From: Herpetosiphon aurantiacus DSM 785
GTDB lineage: Bacteria > Chloroflexota > Chloroflexia > Chloroflexales > Herpetosiphonaceae
Direction of reading: 5' to 3'
Length of the DNA: 64,000 bases
Assembly: GCA_000018565.1 (NCBI GenBank)
Contig: CP000875.1
Location: 1,503,199-1,567,198 of the forward strand
Notes under the pieces: generated by a model
What the model saw: the letters and a program-made list of their open reading frames with translations, nothing else
The model's database searches: none
Told to the model about the DNA's origin: nothing
Made by a program: the position numbers and the translations under genes
In this document: in pieces, positions 26,827 to 35,775 of the stretch
How positions within the stretch are numbered: position 1 is the stretch's first letter
How the letters are laid out: each line of letters starts with the position of its first letter

Positions 26827-29596
26827 ATGCAACCGCAAGCGTTTGTGCAGAAGTGGCGAGCCGTCCAGGTCAAAGAAAAATCAGGCTATCAGGAACATTT
26901 TTTCGATCTCTGTGCGTTGCTTGGAGCCAAAACCCCCATCCACGAAGATCCCAAAGGAACCTTTTATTTATTTGAGGCAGGCGCAACCAAGCAATCGGGC
27001 GGTCAAGGCTGGGCCGATGTCTGGCGCAAGGGCTGCTTTGCCATCGAATACAAGGGCGTTGGCGCGAATCTGACCAAAGCCTATGAGCAACTGTTGCAAT
27101 ATCGCGAATCGCTCCAGAATCCCCCGCTGCTGATTGTGAGCGATATGCAGCGGATTATCGTGCATACGAATTTCACCAACACCGTCAAGCGCACGGTTGA
27201 ATTTACGCTCGATGATCTGCTGAATCCCGACAAGCTGGCCGACCTCAGGCAGATCTTCACGAACCCCAAAGCCTTCAAGGCGCAAACTACGACCGAGCAG
27301 GTAACGAAAGAGGCCGCTGCCGAGTTTGCCAAGCTGGCCCAGCTGCTCGCTCGCTATGAAAAAGATAAAACACCCCATGAGATTGCCCACTTCCTGATTC
27401 GGGTGCTGTTCTGTTTGTTTGCGGAAGATGTGGAGCTGTTGCCCAAAGGGATTTTTTTTCAGGTCTCGTGAAGAAGTTTGGTAATAAGGCACCAATCTTT
27501 AGTACGGCACTTCGTGATTTGTTTCATGCAATGGCTACAGGCGGCTTGTTTGGTGATGAAGAAATTCGCCACTTCAATGGCTGGTTGTTTGATAATGATA
27601 CAGTGATCCCTCTGGGCAGTGAGGCGCTGGCGATTCTCCAGAAGGTCTCCAAGCTCGATTGGTCGTCGATTGAGCCTGCGATTCTGGGAACGCTGTTTGA
27701 GCGCTCGCTCGACCCAAACAAGCGCTCACAGCTTGGCGCACACTACACGAGCAAGGATGATATTTTGCTGGTGGTGGAGCCGGTGGTGATGCAGCCGCTA
27801 CGCCGTGAATGGGCCGACCTCCAAGGCACGCTGAACACGCTGGATGTGGAGCGGGTGGCCGCCAGTCCTGCGCAACAAAGCACGATCACGACGAAGATGC
27901 GCACACTGATCGATGCCTTTATCTATCGCCTTCATTCGTTGAAGGTGCTTGATCCGGCCTGTGGGAGTGGAAATTTTCTGTATGTGGCCTTGAAGTCGGT
28001 GCTGGACTTAGAAAAGGAAGTGATCACGTTTGGGGCCGATGTGGGGCTGGGCTATCGCTTTCCCATGGTCAGTCCGGAACAATTCTTGGGGATTGAGGTC
28101 AATGAGTATGCCCACGAGCTAGCCCAGATCACGGTCTGGATTGGCTATATTCAATGGCTGCGCGATAACGGCTTTGGCGATCCGTCTGACCCGATTCTGA
28201 AAACACTGGCCACGATTACCAATATGGATGCGATTCTGGCATTTGATGCCAACGGGAATCCAATTGAACCTGTCTGGCCACAGGCAGATTACATTATTGG
28301 GAATCCGCCGTTTTTGGGTGGGAATAAGATTCGGCAAGAGCTGGGTGATCGCTATGTTGATGCGTTGTTTAATCGTTACGCAGATCGTGTTCCAGCATTT
28401 GCTGATCTGGTGTGTTATTGGTTTGAAAAGGCGCGAGCCATCATTGCCCAAGGCATAACCAAACGAGCGGGCTTTATTGCCACCAACTCGATTCGTGGTG
28501 GGGTAAATCGCAAAGTTTTAGAACGTATCAAAACATCTGGTGATATTTTTATGGGTTGGTCGGATCGAGAATGGATCTTAGATGGGGCTGCGGTACGGGT
28601 GTCAATGGTGGGATTTAACAAAGCCGATGAACGGGAAACTCGAACGCTCAATGGTATTGTTGTCTCAAGTATTCATGCTGATCTGACGGGTACACCCGTC
28701 GATACGACAAAGGCTATCAAGCTTTATGAGAATTTAAACATACAATTTGAGGGCACAAAGAAAGGCGCAGATTTTGATATTGATTTCCAGACTGCCAAGA
28801 GATTTCTTGCGGTTCAAAATAATCCTAATGGACAACCTAATAGTGATGTTGTAAAACCATGGGTTAATGGAAAAGCCATTGTTCAACGAGCCGCAAGTAA
28901 ATGGATTATTGATTTTGGTTCTACTATGTCATTGGAAGAAGCAGCATTGTATGAGGCACCTTTTGAGTATATTAATCAAAAGGTGCGGCCAAAATATGAA
29001 AGTACGCGAAAAAATGGTGGCTCCACGAACGACATCGGCCTGAAATGCGAAAGGCATTGAGTAATTTTGAGCGATTTATTCTTACAGTCCGAGTATCAAA
29101 ACATCGAATTTATGTATGGATTAACAAAGGAACGCTGCCTGATTCGGCAACTATCGCGTTTGCACGCGACGACGACTATTTTATGGGTGTGCTACACTCA
29201 AAAATTCATGAATTATGGTCACTACGTTTAGGTACATTTCTTGGTGTAGGAAATGATCCACGCTATACACCAACAACAACCTTTGAAACTTTCCCCTTCC
29301 CATGGCCGCCAGCGAAGGAACCCACGGACTCGCCGCTCGTCAACGCCATTGCCGAGGCAGCAAAAGAGTTGGTTGAGAAGCGGGATCGCTGGCTGAATCC
29401 AGCCGGAGCAACCGAGGCCGAGCTGAAAAAACGCACCTTGACCAACTTGTATAACGAGCGCCCAACGTGGCTGGATTTGGCGTACAAGAAGCTGGACAAA
29501 GCGGTCTTTGCGGCCTATGGGTGGCCTGATACCTTGACTGATGATGAAATCCTTGGGCGTTTGTTGGTGCTCAATCACGAGCGAGCAGCAGGCTAG
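26827..29596 (+). pseudogene. MmeI-like type IIG restriction-modification gene, two frameshifts
   Basis: Three consecutive frames together encode one MmeI-like enzyme of about 920 residues: 26827-27471 (N-terminal nuclease-like part and helical spacer), 27468-29060 (methyltransferase with LDPACGSGNFLYVALK and catalytic NPPFLGG, then recognition region), 29045-29596 (C-terminal part, RFILTVRVSKHRIYVWINKG). Both breaks are restored by adding one base: the first at a run of eight T (about 27455), the second near 29035. The ATG at 26827 has GGAG upstream. The gene sits between two CRISPR arrays. It may be inactive, a sequencing artefact at the T run, or rescued by slippage; two independent breaks favour a pseudogene. 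Confidence 0.85.
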
Positions 29597-29814
29597 GCAA
29601 GGAATGGTGGGCGGGGCGTGTTGATCAGGCAGCACGCTCCTGCTTAAACTGGGTGACGGTTGACAGGCTTGCTACAATGGACACAGATGCTGATAATTGC
29701 TATTCAAATTGACATAAACGATTGCGCGATATGCACCATCCAGTATTATGGTCAGGTAGAATCGCGCAAGGCTGCTCAGCGAGCAGGTCGATTTGAAAAA
29801 GTGGACACAGAGGT
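29597..29814. other. Putative CRISPR leader region
   Basis: Non-coding sequence just before the first repeat of the main array. The last repeats at the far right end are degenerate, which places the leader on this side. It includes partial repeat-like words (CAATGGACACAGA at about 29674, GTGGACACAGAGG at about 29801). Confidence 0.5.
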
Positions 29815-30515
29815 CTTAGAATGGACACAATCCTCTGGCGGGGATTAAAACGTTGGAGTTCCAACAGTTGGGTATGGACTGTCACTTGCTTAGAATGGAC
29901 ACAATCCTCTGGCGGGGATTAAAACATTATCATGCGTTGGGTTAGAAGAATCCAAACTATCTTAGAATGGACACAATCCTCTGGCGGGGATTAAAACTCT
30001 GAGACATGGACGATCCAGAAACGTGTGTTTTATGCCTTAGAATGGACACAATCCTCTGGCGGGGATTAAAACAATTTTAAACGAACTGTTGTAGGCGTTG
30101 CAGTAAGATCTTAGAATGGACACAATCCTCTGGCGGGGATTAAAACACTCGCGGTCGATGGTTAAAGCGGTCGATGGAACATGACTTAGAATGGACACAA
30201 TCCTCTGGCGGGGATTAAAACGTTGGAGTTCCAACAGTTGGGTATGGACTGTCACTTGCTTAGAATGGACACAATCCTCTGGCGGGGATTAAAACATTAT
30301 CATGCGTTGGGTTAGAAGAATCCAAACTATCTTAGAATGGACACAATCCTCTGGCGGGGATTAAAACTCAGGTAGAGACGACTACCTGCTCGCCGTCAAG
30401 GGCAACTTAGAATGGACACAATCCTCTGGCGCGGATTACAACTCAGTAAGATATACGTCCAAATCTAATTCGAGCTATCTTGGAATGGACACAATTTTTG
30501 CGAAGGGATAAGCAA
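29815..30515 (+). CRISPR. CRISPR array, 37-nt repeat, ten repeats, nine spacers
   Basis: Repeats begin at 29815, 29889, 29961, 30036, 30110, 30185, 30259, 30331, 30406 and 30479. The unit starts CTTAGAATGGACACAATCC and ends GGCGGGGATTAAAAC. The first eight are identical; the ninth has GCGCGGATTACAAC and the tenth is degenerate after ACACAAT. Spacers are 35-38 nt. Spacers 1 and 2 are repeated exactly as spacers 6 and 7, showing an internal block duplication. The degenerate end marks the distal side. No cas genes occur in the window, so any processing would rely on Cas proteins elsewhere. Confidence 0.97.
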
Positions 30516-30516
30516 G

Positions 30517-30545
30517 CCACCTCATAATTGAGGTGGTTTTTCTTT
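30517..30545 (+). terminator. Terminator after the main CRISPR array
   Basis: Perfect arms CCACCTCA (30517-30524) and TGAGGTGG (30529-30536), then TTTTTCTTTT. The following TATCCCTCACGATACTGGAA also follows the terminator of the degenerate array (about 26710-26727), so the two arrays share ancestry on this side. Confidence 0.85.
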
Positions 30546-30670
30546 TGTCCACTATCCCTCACGATACTGGAATCACGAAAGGCAAATCAGTCGCCTTTGA
30601 GCGGCATCGTGCGGTTTGGGTAGCACACGACGCGACAACCGTAGGTTTCTGATGGAATAGCCCTATGAGC

Positions 30671-30890
30671 GCCCATTAAAGAGTGTTGGTCCTCCCAAAT
30701 GGCTGTTAGCTCACTCTGGGAGTGACTAACTCATAAAGGGTGGTTTTAGTCATGATTTGGGCGCTAATTCGGCGTTGATTCGTCCTAAGATGGGGGTACG
30801 AAATAGCCGTCTAGGCCGCTCTAGCGATGGGATAATGGGTGCAATGCGATGTGGGATTGAGCAAACGGCTTTGGCACAAGTGAGGCAGCG
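30671..30890 (+). ncRNA. Structured intergenic repeat, copy A
   Basis: Homologous in islands to copy B at 33881-34190 (shared TTAAAGAGTGTTGG, TTCGGCGTTGATTCGT, GTCTAGGCCGCTCT, GTGCAATGCGAT and CAAACGGCT). A stem AGAGTG / CACTCT encloses about 26 nt, and the next hairpin here is TGACTAA / TTAGTCA, different in sequence from the equivalent hairpin of copy B. It lies between the CRISPR terminator and a lipoprotein gene. Whether it is transcribed is unknown. Confidence 0.5.
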
Positions 30891-31009
30891 GGATCAGGAA
30901 CATTTGCTGGTGCGAACCCGTTATGCCATGGTATGGCACTCATCGTCTACCCCATCGCCTTGGGGGTTGACCAACGAGGGATGGGAGAATTCTTGTTAAG
31001 GAGAAGCTT

Positions 31010-31450
31010 ATGCGTGCTTGGATCTGTCTCGCGGTGATGATCGTATTAACGGGCTGTGGTGGAGCGGCCACGCCCACGGTTTTTCCAACTAACACACCCA
31101 TGGCCATGGACGAGCCGCCATTGTTTACCCCACCATCGGCCAAGCCGTATGCTGGTGGTGATGAACAAATTGATGTTTTTCTCGCTGCACTCAAAAACGT
31201 TGATACGGTTGGCACGGTCACAGACCAAGCGTTTTATCGCGTTACGGAATCAACCGTTGAAGTTTTTCAATTTTATCGCGATAGCTATGCATCGGATACG
31301 ATCGAGGGTGGACCACCACAGCCTAGTGCTACGACGCTCATCATCTTTATCAAACCAAGGAGTGTGGATTACCAGATCATGGTTACCTATGTTCGTCTCG
31401 GGGCTATAGGCCACCCAGGTGGGTTATTAGGAGTAACCGTGACTCGGTAA
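31010..31450 (+). CDS. Small lipoprotein of unknown function
   Basis: A 146-residue lipoprotein: signal ending VLTGC (Cys16), a short Pro/Thr-rich linker, then a compact domain of about 95 residues not assigned to a family. AAGGAGAAGCTT precedes the ATG. It ends at a strong shared terminator. Its neighbour on the other side is an insertion-interrupted phage tail gene fragment. Confidence 0.8.
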   Translation: MRAWICLAVMIVLTGCGGAATPTVFPTNTPMAMDEPPLFTPPSAKPYAGGDEQIDVFLAALKNVDTVGTVTDQAFYRVTESTVEVFQFYRDSYASDTIEGGPPQPSATTLIIFIKPRSVDYQIMVTYVRLGAIGHPGGLLGVTVTR

Positions 31451-31460
31451 ATAACTAGAT

Positions 31461-31494
31461 CGCACTTGGAAAATTCCCAAGTGCGCTTCTTTTT
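31461..31494. terminator. Bidirectional terminator
   Basis: Arms CGCACTTGG (31461-31469) and CCAAGTGCG (31477-31485), then TTCTTTTTT. It serves the lipoprotein gene and the opposing tail-gene remnant. One of five related hairpins found after tail-gene 3' ends. Confidence 0.85.
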
Positions 31495-31539
31495 TAGCCC
31501 TGCGCCAACCAGAGATCGAGTTGCTTAATTGGTGCTTCG

Positions 31540-31559
31540 GGGGTAACGCTCACCTCACC
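31540..31559. repeat. 20-bp direct repeat, left flank of the IS
   Basis: GGGGTAACGCTCACCTCACC, repeated exactly at 32991-33010 on the other side of the element. It is tail-gene sequence present once in the uninterrupted relatives, so it is a target-site duplication. Confidence 0.85.
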
Positions 31560-31560
31560 T

Positions 31561-32990
31561 ATAGGCATCAACCTTAGCCGCTCCCAGCAGTTAAGGCCAA
31601 CAACCGCTGCGCTGTCGATGGCCGTTTTTGACGTTTCTGCACCCGCGCCAACCGCCCAATGATGCTCGCAAGGGTCGTGAGCACCGTCTCCAATTGCTCA
31701 CGACATCCGCGACTGCTCGCCAGATCAGTCGCATAGGCCATCACGATTTGCGCCGCTTTGAACAGACTGCGTTCCGCCGTATCCCACGCACTTGCCACCA
31801 GAATCCACTGCTGGAACACCAGTCCAAGCAATTTCGCATAGATTTCGCACAAAATCCGGGCAGGTTTTTTCGTTCGCCATTCATCTACGTGGCCATGACT
31901 CTTCCACAATTTAAACAACAGCTCGATCTGCCAGCGCATTTTCAGTAAGACCATGGCCTCGGTGAGGCCGAGCTTATCTTCCGGCGCGTTCGTGATAACC
32001 ACCGTCCATGCCGCCAGATCCATGGCAGCGTTGGAGACTGGGCGGCACTTGTCATGCGCCTCGTCTTGTACCCGCTGGCGACGTTGTGCCGCCACGGCAT
32101 CGGGGACGCGTTGCACCAATAAGCGGGCCGCGAGTCGCTCCTTGCTTCCCACCAGCACCGTCCCTTCCCAGTGATCCGCATCCCCCAACCCCGTCACGAC
32201 CTCCAGAATTGACTGTTCTTTCTGTCCTGGCAGCCGAATCCGACTGTGACTCTGGACGCGTGACAGCCAATATACCTCGGCGGCAGCAAGCTCACGAAAG
32301 ATACGGATGTTGTAGAAGCCGAGGTCCGCCAGCCGAAGGCTCCCAGCAGGCAGCGGGGCACGTTGAACCGATAACACCTGATCCGAAGCTCGTCCGTCCG
32401 TGAGGTCGATCCCACACAGGGTTCCCGTGAGGAGATCGAGCTGGACACCACATTTCAAGCCTGCCGTCCCGCGTGCCGAAGCATTGCCACAGCCACGATA
32501 CGTGGTCGCCAGCGCATCAGGCAGGCCGATCGTCGTGCTGTCATGAATACGCACGCTGGTGAACCGTTGGAGGATGGACACCGCCACGGGATCGGCACTG
32601 ATCGCATACTCCATACTGGCCAGTAACACGTGATGGAGCAGATCGACGGTGGCCAGCGTAAAGCGGCGATCAATCGCTTGCGGTGAGACCGTCGCGCCTA
32701 CCCGTGCCGCCATCTGAGCCAATTGGCCTAAACTGGCGGTTGGGTTCGCCAACCAGCCATAGACGAGGGTCTGCACCAAGGTGCTCGGCGTGAAGGTCGC
32801 TCGATCGGCCCGCTTCACATAGCCGAGGGTTGCCGCGACGGTTTCGGTGGTCGTGGTCAGTACGGTTTGCATCGCGTCACTGACGTGCGGTATGATGGAC
32901 ATGGGCACTCCTTGGACTCATGGTGTAGTGCAATTCCATGATGCCATAGGAGTGCCTTTGAGTGATACTGGCGATAAGGTTGATGCCTAT
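31561..32990. mobile_element. IS4-like insertion sequence
   Basis: A 1430-bp element with 16-bp perfect terminal inverted repeats ATAGGCATCAACCTTA (31561-31576) and its complement (32975-32990), one transposase gene, and 20-bp flanking direct repeats (31540-31559 and 32991-33010). It is inserted in a phage tail-gene fragment. The duplication is longer than the 8-13 bp I know for most IS4 groups. Confidence 0.9.
31574..32908 (-). CDS. IS4-family DDE transposase
   Basis: A 444-residue transposase. HDSTTIGLP (about 120) supplies the first catalytic Asp, RLADLGFYNI (about 192) the second, and LKMRWQIELLFKLWKS (about 330) the Glu with the Arg and Lys spacing of the IS4 YREK signature. It appears intact and fills the IS almost fully; the stop lies within the left inverted repeat region. 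Confidence 0.92.
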   Translation of the reverse strand: MPMSIIPHVSDAMQTVLTTTTETVAATLGYVKRADRATFTPSTLVQTLVYGWLANPTASLGQLAQMAARVGATVSPQAIDRRFTLATVDLLHHVLLASMEYAISADPVAVSILQRFTSVRIHDSTTIGLPDALATTYRGCGNASARGTAGLKCGVQLDLLTGTLCGIDLTDGRASDQVLSVQRAPLPAGSLRLADLGFYNIRIFRELAAAEVYWLSRVQSHSRIRLPGQKEQSILEVVTGLGDADHWEGTVLVGSKERLAARLLVQRVPDAVAAQRRQRVQDEAHDKCRPVSNAAMDLAAWTVVITNAPEDKLGLTEAMVLLKMRWQIELLFKLWKSHGHVDEWRTKKPARILCEIYAKLLGLVFQQWILVASAWDTAERSLFKAAQIVMAYATDLASSRGCREQLETVLTTLASIIGRLARVQKRQKRPSTAQRLLALTAGSG

Positions 32991-33376
32991 GGGGTAACGC
33001 TCACCTCACCCGTGACCAAATTAACCGAGGTTTCAGCCAGCGTGTAGCTTCGTTTGTTGATTGCATCGAAGAAATCGCCAATGGTGATCACATTCCAACA
33101 GATTTGTCGTTCCATGTCCATGCACTTCTTCGCTGATGCCGCCGTGCTAGAGCTGATAGTGCTCATTTGACCCGTTGGGACATCTTAACGTAGCGTGGGT
33201 GGAGCATCACGGCTCATCGGCTCCCAACACGGCATACTAGGAATCGACAATCACGGTGTTTCAGACCATAATGCCATCAAAAAAGCCGCTGAATGGGGAC
33301 TCTCCACGCACCAAAGAACCAATTTATAAAATCGTCTGTTGGTTGAAGGATCGCAATCGATGGTGGAAAGGCATGT

Positions 33377-33838
33377 ATGCAAGCGTTTGATATTGCCAAC
33401 GCAGGCAATTTTCTCGATGGGGGCATGAATGCCGTTCGCATAGCAATGAATGCGGCAAAAGCAGGAAAAACGTATGCATGTATTCAGTATTTTCACAACG
33501 AAACCGTAACCTACTGTATTCCTGAGTCGAGCGAATCCGTTGAACACTTGATTGCGCTGGTCGATACGATGGTTGTGGCCGACCCTGGTATCAAAACGGC
33601 TATGGTGATGAATCCACAATCGCATATGCTTTGGATGGTTGATCGAAATACGCACCATGGGTATCTCATGGAAGAATCAATCCTACAATTGTGCGCTGGC
33701 TATATCTGCTGGGAATGTGGCCATGGCCAAGCAACACCCTTCAATCGCTGCCTCATGTGCACCATGGATAATACTTGCCAGCCTTCGCCGCTGCGGTGGG
33801 TGCACACCTATCGCGATGATCGCGCAGCGTTTCAATAA
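33377..33838 (+). CDS. 153-aa zinc-ribbon-like protein, left copy
   Basis: A soluble protein of unknown family. The C-terminal third has CWECGHGQ and CLMC plus another Cys (about 112-133), a likely zinc ribbon; the N-terminal part is mixed alpha/beta. A close paralogue lies at 56237-56698 in inverted orientation. In both places the gene is divergent from the tail-gene mini-gene and is followed by the structured repeat seen at 33881. The pair therefore moved or duplicated as one module of about 1.2 kb. Confidence 0.75.
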   Translation: MQAFDIANAGNFLDGGMNAVRIAMNAAKAGKTYACIQYFHNETVTYCIPESSESVEHLIALVDTMVVADPGIKTAMVMNPQSHMLWMVDRNTHHGYLMEESILQLCAGYICWECGHGQATPFNRCLMCTMDNTCQPSPLRWVHTYRDDRAAFQ

Positions 33839-33880
33839 AACACCTATTAGCCTAACGGCTATGTCAATAGCTCTAGGAAC

Positions 33881-34190
33881 GTCCCTATTAAAGAGTGTTG
33901 GCCATCCTAAATGGCCTCGTAGCCCACTCTGGGAAGGGCTTGCTATCCCTTTGTGATTTGGGTGGTGTTTCGTCTTTATTTCGGCGTTGATTCGTTTAAG
34001 CGTGTTGGTAGGGCTAAATGGTCGTCTAGGCCGCTCTGGCAGCAGGATTAAGGGCTTTTGCGGTAGTGCAATGCGATTGAAGATTGATCAAACGGCTAGG
34101 GTTGTATCCGTGGTGAAGGGTTTCGTGCGTATGGAAAGAAACAACCGCATGCCACGTGGCATGCGGTGTATGGGTGTGGTTCTTTTATTT
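33881..34190 (+). ncRNA. Structured intergenic repeat, copy B (best copy)
   Basis: Begins near CCCTATTAAAGAGTGTTGG. Stem 1 AGAGTG / CACTCT encloses an inner hairpin GGCCA / TGGCC; a second hairpin AAGGG / CCCTT follows. Conserved islands shared with copy A run to about 34100. The unit ends with a perfect 24-bp palindrome (34144-34167) and T-rich sequence, which looks like a terminator. Copy C (63926-64000) changes stem 1 to AGAATG / CATTCT, a compensatory change. No protein is encoded. A small RNA of about 300 nt or a mobile non-coding element are both possible. Confidence 0.55.
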
Positions 34191-34195
34191 TTACA
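34144..34195 (+). terminator. Perfect 24-bp palindrome with T-rich tail
   Basis: Arms ACCGCATGCCAC and GTGGCATGCGGT (34144-34167), followed after 12 nt by TTCTTTTATTTTT. Likely terminator of the structured repeat. Confidence 0.6.
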
Positions 34196-34268
34196 ACAGC
34201 ATGGTTGGATTGAGGTCGCGTATGCTCGGTCTGCCGATCCGTTGTATTCACACTCCTTCTCGGAATAA

Positions 34269-34608
34269 ACGTATCGATGATTGGCCACTACTCCTTCAAT
34301 GATTCCTCGATTCTCCTAATGATCTATCCTCAAACGTCTGAAGCGGGAGTGATGCGATAGCCATGATCGATAATCAAAATCAAGGATTGGATCGGTCATG
34401 GCTATCGGGCGAATCCCAAGATGTGATGTTGGGCTGGTATGTGCGGGATACGCATTCCGCGTGGCGTTGAGCACTGTGTGTTTCTCATCTTCCAGACGGA
34501 TGACAACGGTGTATCCGGTCTGGAATTAGCAGTGGCTAGTCGCGGAACCGACAACTATTAATGTCCTCAATAACAGAAAAAGAACAAATGTTTGATATGC
34601 CGTCCTAG
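34269..34608. other. Non-coding stretch with a short possible ORF
   Basis: No gene recognised. A 35-codon frame (34363-34470) and the sequence after it look like eroded coding DNA, but there is no convincing ribosome site or known motif. Confidence 0.3.
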
Positions 34609-34833
34609 CTACGCGATCTCCAATTCCTCGCAATTGTTGAGGTGTGCCCCTGCCTGTTCTAGAAGAAACTGGGTATATTCGGGATTGTTCTTCAAGAATC
34701 GGACAACACTCTGTATGGCAGGGCTTTGAATATCATTCTCGATCTCGTCACGCTCAAACCTATCCTGCCCACCCGCTTCAGCTCTTACCAATTCAGCATC
34801 TTCGTTAGAAAACCAAGTGTAAGAGTTAGGCAT
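34609..34833 (-). CDS. Small hypothetical protein
   Basis: A 74-residue acidic, mostly helical protein (PEYTQFLLEQAGAHLNNCEE near the C-terminus) with no recognised domain. GGAGGAACGG lies just before the ATG. Followed on its upstream side by an AT-rich promoter-like region shared with nothing obvious. Confidence 0.55.
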   Translation of the reverse strand: MPNSYTWFSNEDAELVRAEAGGQDRFERDEIENDIQSPAIQSVVRFLKNNPEYTQFLLEQAGAHLNNCEELEIA

Positions 34834-35006
34834 TCCGTTCCTCCGTAAGTATATATGATTGATAGCTCTTGTTTATACAATATAGAAAAGTATTTCTTTT
34901 GTCTATAAACTTTAGTACTGTCTCTTTTTAGTATTTATCATAGAGAAAGATTGATGCATTGTCGTAAAAGGTATTCTTTCTCTATGATATTAAATATATC
35001 AATGCA
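34834..35006. other. AT-rich intergenic region
   Basis: Contains the word TTTCTATGATA / TATCATAGAGAAAG twice in opposed orientation (about 34935-34950 and 34977-34988), a possible regulatory inverted repeat upstream of the small protein and downstream of the sigma factor. Confidence 0.35.
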
Positions 35007-35555
35007 TTATGATTTCTTTTTGATTTTCGCAATACTTCGATTAAAGGTCATTCGAACATTGTCTTCTGAAATTCCAAGCTTAAGACCAATCTCTTTAAAG
35101 GTTAATTCATGCACTAAACGTTGAATAAAAATATACCGTTCCTTGTCTGTTAAATCATGGAGATACTCGACGATATGAAGCATGGATAATGCCTCCTCGA
35201 TGGGATTAATCATGGTGTTTTCATGATATTGTTTGGAATACTCATCGTAACGAGGTTCCTTTCGATCGCGAATGGCTTTGTTTCGAAAGTAGGTACTCAA
35301 CACACGTCGGGCGGTTACCCAGATAAACTTATACTGTTGAAACTTACTGTGAAAGACTAAGGGCTTGGCCTCGTTTTGCATCCGTTGCAAAATCTTCATC
35401 CCTGTAATTGAACGCAGATCCTCGGCATCAACCGAACAGCCCGTTTTTTTGAGAAAAAAAAGAAATAAGCGTTTTTGTACCAGTGCCTCGGCAAGTCTCC
35501 CATCGAGTGAACCAATCGAACTGGACGAATTGGGTGGAATAGACTCATTTGTCAT
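35007..35555 (-). CDS. RNA polymerase sigma factor, ECF-like
   Basis: A 182-residue sigma-70 family protein. Region 2 lies at about 50-110 (DAEDLRSITGMKILQRM and KFIWVTARRVLSTYFRN) and region 4 at about 130-180 (LTFKEIGLKLGISEDNVRMT). The internal ATG at 35555 with GGAG upstream is preferred to a start at 35666, whose extra residues do not look like sigma sequence. A 62-residue membrane protein is divergent and could be an anti-sigma or target, but this is speculative. Confidence 0.85.
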   Translation of the reverse strand: MTNESIPPNSSSSIGSLDGRLAEALVQKRLFLFFLKKTGCSVDAEDLRSITGMKILQRMQNEAKPLVFHSKFQQYKFIWVTARRVLSTYFRNKAIRDRKEPRYDEYSKQYHENTMINPIEEALSMLHIVEYLHDLTDKERYIFIQRLVHELTFKEIGLKLGISEDNVRMTFNRSIAKIKKKS

Positions 35556-35775
35556 GCGGTTTCTCCATGCGAACAAATGCAACAAACTATTACATCCAGC
35601 ACTAAGCGATAAAGAAAGACTTCTATTCCATCCCCACTCAGATACATGAACACAGGAGTGATTCAAAAACCGAACACAACGATCCTGAATTGTGTGGGAA
35701 CCTCTTTATCACTTTTGCGATGTTCGCTTTTTATTTCGCTGTGGTTTATTCATGTAAGCACGAAAGGAGCTGTCA

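Larger units (their letters stand above)
31494..33166 (-). pseudogene. Tail-gene 3'-end mini-gene, interrupted by an IS
   Basis: Leftward remnant starting at ATG 33166 and ending at TAA 31494-31496. Its exon-like parts (33166 to about 33011, and 31559 to 31494) encode a short novel N-terminus (about 25 residues) joined to the C-terminus of the tail protein at 52587-54266 (AINKRSYTLAETSVNLVT, then TPEAPIKQL). An IS4-like element splits it. The same N-terminal fusion exists, without the IS, at 56902-57123. Non-functional here. Confidence 0.8.

Noticed and set aside
29700-30255. Leftward frames across the CRISPR array
   Set aside because: They are periodic because they read through repeats; not genes.
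32052-32403. Frames antisense to the transposase
   Set aside because: Shadows of the GC-rich transposase gene.
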